This document shows positions 60,601 to 64,000 of a DNA stretch of 64,000 nt, one piece after another. This DNA is from Fluviicola chungangensis. GTDB taxonomy: Bacteria > Bacteroidota > Bacteroidia > Flavobacteriales_D > Crocinitomicaceae. The stretch is from the NCBI RefSeq assembly GCF_007558725.1, contig NZ_VLPL01000009.1, positions 1 to 64,000 of the forward strand, in the 5' to 3' direction. A model generated the notes under the pieces. It searched no databases. It was given only the letters and a program-made list of their open reading frames with translations, and was not told where the DNA came from. Positions within the stretch are counted from its first letter, which is position 1, and each line of letters begins with the position of its first letter. Position numbers and translations under genes: made by a program.

Positions 60601-62625
60601 ATGGATTTCCAACTCACTTCTGAATTTAAACCGACAGGTGATCAGCCTGTTGCCATTGAACAATTGGTTAGCGGAATCCGCGACGGACATTTTGCTCAAA
60701 CCTTGTTGGGTGTGACCGGAAGCGGAAAAACCTTTACGATGGCAAATGTAATCCAGCAGGTGGAAAAACCAACCCTGATATTGTCCCACAACAAAACACT
60801 GGCTGCCCAGCTTTACGGCGAGTTCAAACAGTTCTTCCCGAATAATGCGGTGGAATACTTTGTGAGTTATTATGACTATTATCAGCCGGAAGCCTATTTG
60901 CCGGTCACAGATACCTACATTGAAAAAGATTTGCAGATCAATGATGAAATTGAAAAACTGCGGCTTTCTGCTACTTCTGCCCTGCTCTCAGGAAGAAGGG
61001 ATGTAATTGTGATCGCTTCCGTAAGCTGTATTTATGGTATCGGAAACCCGAACGAATTTGCCAATTCCATTATCCCGATCCGGATCGGTCAGTCGTTCCC
61101 TCGCAATAAATTCCTGCTTCGGTTGGTCGAAAATTTATATTCCCGTACGGAAGCCGAATTCAAACGCGGGACCTTCCGTGTAAAAGGCGATACCGTGGAT
61201 ATTCACCTAGCGTATGCCGATTATGCATTACGTGTAGAGTTTTGGGGAGATGAAATTGAACGCATCCGCACAATCGATCCCGAGAATAATTCCGAAATAG
61301 AAGTTTTCCAGGAAATCAATATTTATCCCGCAAACATTTTCGTTTCCAGTCCTGAGACCACTCGAAGAGCAATTGACCAGATTGGTGAGGACATGGTCAT
61401 CCAGGTCGAAAATTTCAAACGTGAAGGAAAAATACTGGAAGCAAAACGCCTGGAAGAACGCACCTCTTATGATATGGAAATGATGCGTGAATTGGGTTAT
61501 TGTTCCGGAATCGAGAACTATTCACGCTATTTCGATCAACGCGCACCGGGAACACGTCCCTTCTGTTTGTTGGATTACTTCCCGGATGATTATTTGATGA
61601 TCGTAGACGAAAGTCACGTTACCATGCCTCAGATCCGCGCCATGTATGGAGGTGACCGCGCACGCAAGATCAACCTGGTCGACTACGGCTTCCGAATCCA
61701 GGCTGCGATGGATAACCGCCCTTTGATGTTTGAAGAATTCCAGTCATTGATCAACCAGATCGTATATGTTTCTGCTACTCCAGCCGACTTCGAACTGGAG
61801 CAATCCGAAGGGGTGGTAGTGGAACAGCTGATCCGCCCTACCGGCTTATTGGATCCTATCATTGAAGTGAGACCAAGTTTGAACCAGATCGATGATTTGG
61901 TCGAGGAAATGCAATTGCGCATTGAAAAAGACGAACGCACCCTGGTAACCACGCTGACCAAACGGATGGCGGAAGAACTCCAGAAATACCTGGACAAACT
62001 CGGAATCGCTTGTCGTTATATCCACTCGGATATCGATACCATTGAGCGCGTAGAGATTTTACGCCAGTTGCGCTTAGGCGAATTCGATGTCCTGATAGGG
62101 GTAAACCTGCTGCGTGAAGGACTGGATTTACCGGAAGTGAGCCTGGTAGCGATCATCGATGCCGACAAAGAAGGATTTTTACGAAACGAACGTTCGCTGG
62201 TACAGACAGTTGGCCGTGCAGCTCGGAACGTCAACGGGCGCGTGATCATGTATGCCGATAAAATGACCGATTCCATGGCGCGGACCATTTCGGAAACGGA
62301 GCGCAGAAGAGCGATGCAAATGGCATACAACGAAGCGAACGGCATTGTTCCGACTGCATTGAACAAGTCCAAGGAGGTCATCCTCAAATCCACGAAAGTG
62401 GCTGACGGTGATCCGGAGACACGTTCACAAAAAGCATATTACGCTCCGAACGAATCCGGATTAGTGGCTGCGGAGCCGTTAGTAGATTACCGCGATCCGG
62501 AAGAACTGGAAAAAGCGATTGTTGCGAAGCGTAAGCAAATGGAAAAGGCCGCGAAGGACTTAGACTTCATTGAAGCTGCGCGCTTGCGGGATGAATTGTT
62601 TGAATTACAGGCTCGTAAAAAGTAA
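60601..62625 (+). CDS. uvrB: excinuclease ABC subunit B
   Basis: 674 residues from ATG 60601 (MDFQLTSEFKPTGDQPVAIE); an in-frame extension into the tandem repeat is rejected. Walker A LLGVTGSGKTFTMANVIQQV, the beta-hairpin region YYDYYQPEAYLPVTDTYIEK, helicase motifs VDESHVTMPQI, VSATPADFELEQS and GRAARNVNGRVIMYAD, and the C-terminal UVR domain (ELEKAIVAKRKQMEKAAKDL, FIEAARLRDELFEL). It loads damaged DNA for UvrC incision in nucleotide excision repair. Confidence 0.97.
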   Translation: MDFQLTSEFKPTGDQPVAIEQLVSGIRDGHFAQTLLGVTGSGKTFTMANVIQQVEKPTLILSHNKTLAAQLYGEFKQFFPNNAVEYFVSYYDYYQPEAYLPVTDTYIEKDLQINDEIEKLRLSATSALLSGRRDVIVIASVSCIYGIGNPNEFANSIIPIRIGQSFPRNKFLLRLVENLYSRTEAEFKRGTFRVKGDTVDIHLAYADYALRVEFWGDEIERIRTIDPENNSEIEVFQEINIYPANIFVSSPETTRRAIDQIGEDMVIQVENFKREGKILEAKRLEERTSYDMEMMRELGYCSGIENYSRYFDQRAPGTRPFCLLDYFPDDYLMIVDESHVTMPQIRAMYGGDRARKINLVDYGFRIQAAMDNRPLMFEEFQSLINQIVYVSATPADFELEQSEGVVVEQLIRPTGLLDPIIEVRPSLNQIDDLVEEMQLRIEKDERTLVTTLTKRMAEELQKYLDKLGIACRYIHSDIDTIERVEILRQLRLGEFDVLIGVNLLREGLDLPEVSLVAIIDADKEGFLRNERSLVQTVGRAARNVNGRVIMYADKMTDSMARTISETERRRAMQMAYNEANGIVPTALNKSKEVILKSTKVADGDPETRSQKAYYAPNESGLVAAEPLVDYRDPEELEKAIVAKRKQMEKAAKDLDFIEAARLRDELFELQARKK

Positions 62626-62650
62626 ATTTATTTAACGAAGATGATACAAT

Positions 62651-62735
62651 CATAGACTGTAGACAACAGACTGAAGACTTTAGACAAAATCGTGTCTTTG
62701 GTCTTAAGTCTTCCGTCTTTAAGTCTAAAAAAACT
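62651..62735. repeat. agact/agtct inverted repeat cluster after uvrB
   Basis: Multiple agact-type words and their complements (agactttagac, gtctaaag, gtcttaagtctt) form an imperfect extended hairpin that can act as a terminator of uvrB and ends in a T-poor run (aaaaaaac). Typical Bacteroidota intergenic repeat. Confidence 0.6.
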
Positions 62736-62740
62736 GAAGC

Positions 62741-63121
62741 ATGAAAAAAATAATTCTCCTTACTACCCTGACACTTGTTCTTTTCGCCTGCAACAAACCC
62801 CTCTTGAAATACAATTCCGACTTTGAAGGGACCTGGTATAGCGAACCACAATACAATTCGGTGATGGGTGTTTTTGTAAGTGACGAACTGGTCTTTTCCG
62901 GAAAAGAAGGAAGTTACCAGGTAGATTGTCAAGATACCTGTTCAACCAACTTATGCGAATGCACGGGTAAAATCACCGGAACACCTGAAATCAATAAGCA
63001 GCACACGATCATTCGTTTAAATTCCCAAACTCCCCGCACCTTTTCGTTGGACGCAGAACCTTACGAACAAGGCGGTTCCTGGTATATGGAGGTGGATGGG
63101 AAGAAATATAAGAAACAGTAG
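62741..63121 (+). CDS. small lipoprotein
   Basis: 126 residues. MKKIILLTTLTLVLFACNKP is a lipoprotein signal with lipobox LFAC (Cys-17). The mature chain has two Cys pairs in QDTCSTNLCEC and a beta-rich composition (KYNSDFEGTWYSEPQYNSVM, EPYEQGGSWYMEVDGKKYKK). No known domain. It may be an outer-membrane or periplasmic lipoprotein of unknown function. Confidence 0.75.
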   Translation: MKKIILLTTLTLVLFACNKPLLKYNSDFEGTWYSEPQYNSVMGVFVSDELVFSGKEGSYQVDCQDTCSTNLCECTGKITGTPEINKQHTIIRLNSQTPRTFSLDAEPYEQGGSWYMEVDGKKYKKQ

Positions 63122-63264
63122 GAACACGACGCATCGTGCCTGCTGTTTATGAATCACATACGTATTATTGCACCTCAGTGCACAATGTTTTTCCGTTACC
63201 TACCATTTTTCGGCGAACGGTACCCCTATTTTCCGCTCAGTGATTAATTTCGCAAACAAAAACT

Positions 63265-63576
63265 ATGAACTTCAAATCTGTTTTGGGTGCGTTGCGTATT
63301 GTCGCAATATTGGAAGGGATTTCCTTTCTTTCGTTTTTGGTGACCATGCCTTTGAAATATATGATGGACATTACCGCTCCGAATAAGATCGTAGGAATGG
63401 GTCACGGGTTGTTGTTCATTGCCTATGTCTTTTTGGTGTTCTGGGCTTCGACGGAAACCAAATGGAGCGCCAAAACCAAAATCTGGGCGTATGTGGCTTC
63501 CCTGCTCCCTTTCGGGACCTTTGTAGCGGATGCGAAAATTTTCAAACCGACGCAGGAATCCCTGAAATCCATCTGA
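63265..63576 (+). CDS. DUF3817 membrane protein
   Basis: 103 residues, three membrane helices (~8-30, 47-65, 75-92). The motif GMGHGLLFIAYVFLVFWAS (HG in the middle helix) and the start LGALRIVAILEGISFLSFLV are the DUF3817/YdzA pattern. Function unknown. It is followed 22 bp downstream by comB. Confidence 0.88.
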   Translation: MNFKSVLGALRIVAILEGISFLSFLVTMPLKYMMDITAPNKIVGMGHGLLFIAYVFLVFWASTETKWSAKTKIWAYVASLLPFGTFVADAKIFKPTQESLKSI

Positions 63577-63598
63577 TTTTAGTACCTTCGCTCTTAAT

Positions 63599-64000
63599 AT
63601 GGATACACGAAAACTGATCGAAGTGTGCTATACTCCGGGTGAGTATGCTTATTTTAAAGATGAATTTGAGATTGTGGTAGTGATTGATGTGTTGCGTGCA
63701 ACCTCAGCTATCTGCGCTGCTTTCGACAACGGAATTGCATCCATCATTCCGGTTCCAACCGTGGAAGAAGCCTGGGAATACAAGCAAAAAGGCTTCCTGG
63801 CGGGTGCGGAACGAAAAGGTCAGATCGTGGAAGGTTTCGACTTCGGGAACTCCCCTTTTTCCTATATGAAGGAAGAATTCAAGGGACAGGAAGTCGTATT
63901 GACTACAACCAACGGAACGAAATCCCTCGATGTTGCAAAAGATGCGGAGATCGTAGTGGTCGGTTCCTTTTTAAACCTCAATCATTTGAACCAATGGCTG
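63599..64000 (+). CDS. comB: 2-phosphosulfolactate phosphatase, partial at window end
   Basis: 134 codons to the window edge (MDTRKLIEVCYTPGEYAYFK). ComB hallmarks: VVVIDVLRATSAICAAFDNG, AWEYKQKGFLAGAERKG, FDFGNSPFSYM and VVLTTTNGTKSLDVAKDAEI. In coenzyme-M pathways it hydrolyses 2-phosphosulfolactate; in bacteria without CoM its substrate is not settled. The start is ATG 63599; the 3' part is outside the window. Confidence 0.88.
   Translation, partial: MDTRKLIEVCYTPGEYAYFKDEFEIVVVIDVLRATSAICAAFDNGIASIIPVPTVEEAWEYKQKGFLAGAERKGQIVEGFDFGNSPFSYMKEEFKGQEVVLTTTNGTKSLDVAKDAEIVVVGSFLNLNHLNQWL

Overview
The window reads as a chromosome segment of an aerobic Bacteroidota, most likely Flavobacteriales near Crocinitomicaceae/Fluviicola. 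This is inferred from type IX secretion (T9SS) sorting domains, a PorP/SprF-like protein with a CHU_C partner, a PorE-like OmpA protein, bacillithiol synthesis, a SusC-like TonB receptor and TAnnTTTG promoter boxes. No rRNA, CRISPR array, phage or transposase was seen. Two tRNAs were found, both tRNA-Leu on the minus strand.

Layout. 1-5.8 kb: accessory-looking regulators (membrane-LuxR protein, GNAT, two small XRE regulators) and a TonB receptor. 5.9-31.9 kb: mostly housekeeping genes: bshC, cyclophilin, DUF1573, a histidine kinase/response regulator pair, NUDIX/pyrE, birA, rsfS-ftsH-cdsA-psd, pabA/ridA, a GT2 fusion protein, a 2-oxoacid dehydrogenase E2, a PorE-like protein, an exonuclease, an FAH-family protein, an APC permease and an M48 protease. 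32-40.8 kb: a tRNA-Leu-anchored accessory region. It holds three copies (one truncated) of a 23S-IVS/four-helix-bundle gene, fragments of tRNA 3' ends, a family of compound hairpin repeats, an ArsR-regulated arsenic operon, an unknown 144-residue gene and an AT-rich SIR2-STAND gene that looks like anti-phage defence. 41-44.8 kb: an AhpD-like gene, an ECF sigma factor and a T9SS-exported protein. 44.9-47.2 kb: a putative RiPP locus with a DUF692/MNIO enzyme and two tiny precursors ending CPxCGMG. 47.4-51.7 kb: a P-loop protein, a Crp/Fnr regulator and a YceI-tautomerase-NTF2-nitronate monooxygenase operon preceded by two perfect CRP-type palindromes. 51.9-64 kb: a T9SS Ig-repeat protein, a VWA/AAA pair, a lipoprotein, the CHU_C-PorP/SprF pair, TerC, uvrB behind a 59-bp tandem repeat, and the start of comB.

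Best candidates for something undescribed: (1) the twin-precursor MNIO locus, where the second precursor overlaps the enzyme gene by ATGA; (2) the tRNA-Leu/four-helix-bundle cassettes with compound hairpins, in which the frame is conserved but a word differs from locus to locus and recurs three times within each locus. Also notable are five genes whose promoter box lies only 4-6 nt before the start codon, suggesting leaderless transcripts. All assignments come from reading sequence and motifs; no database search was run.
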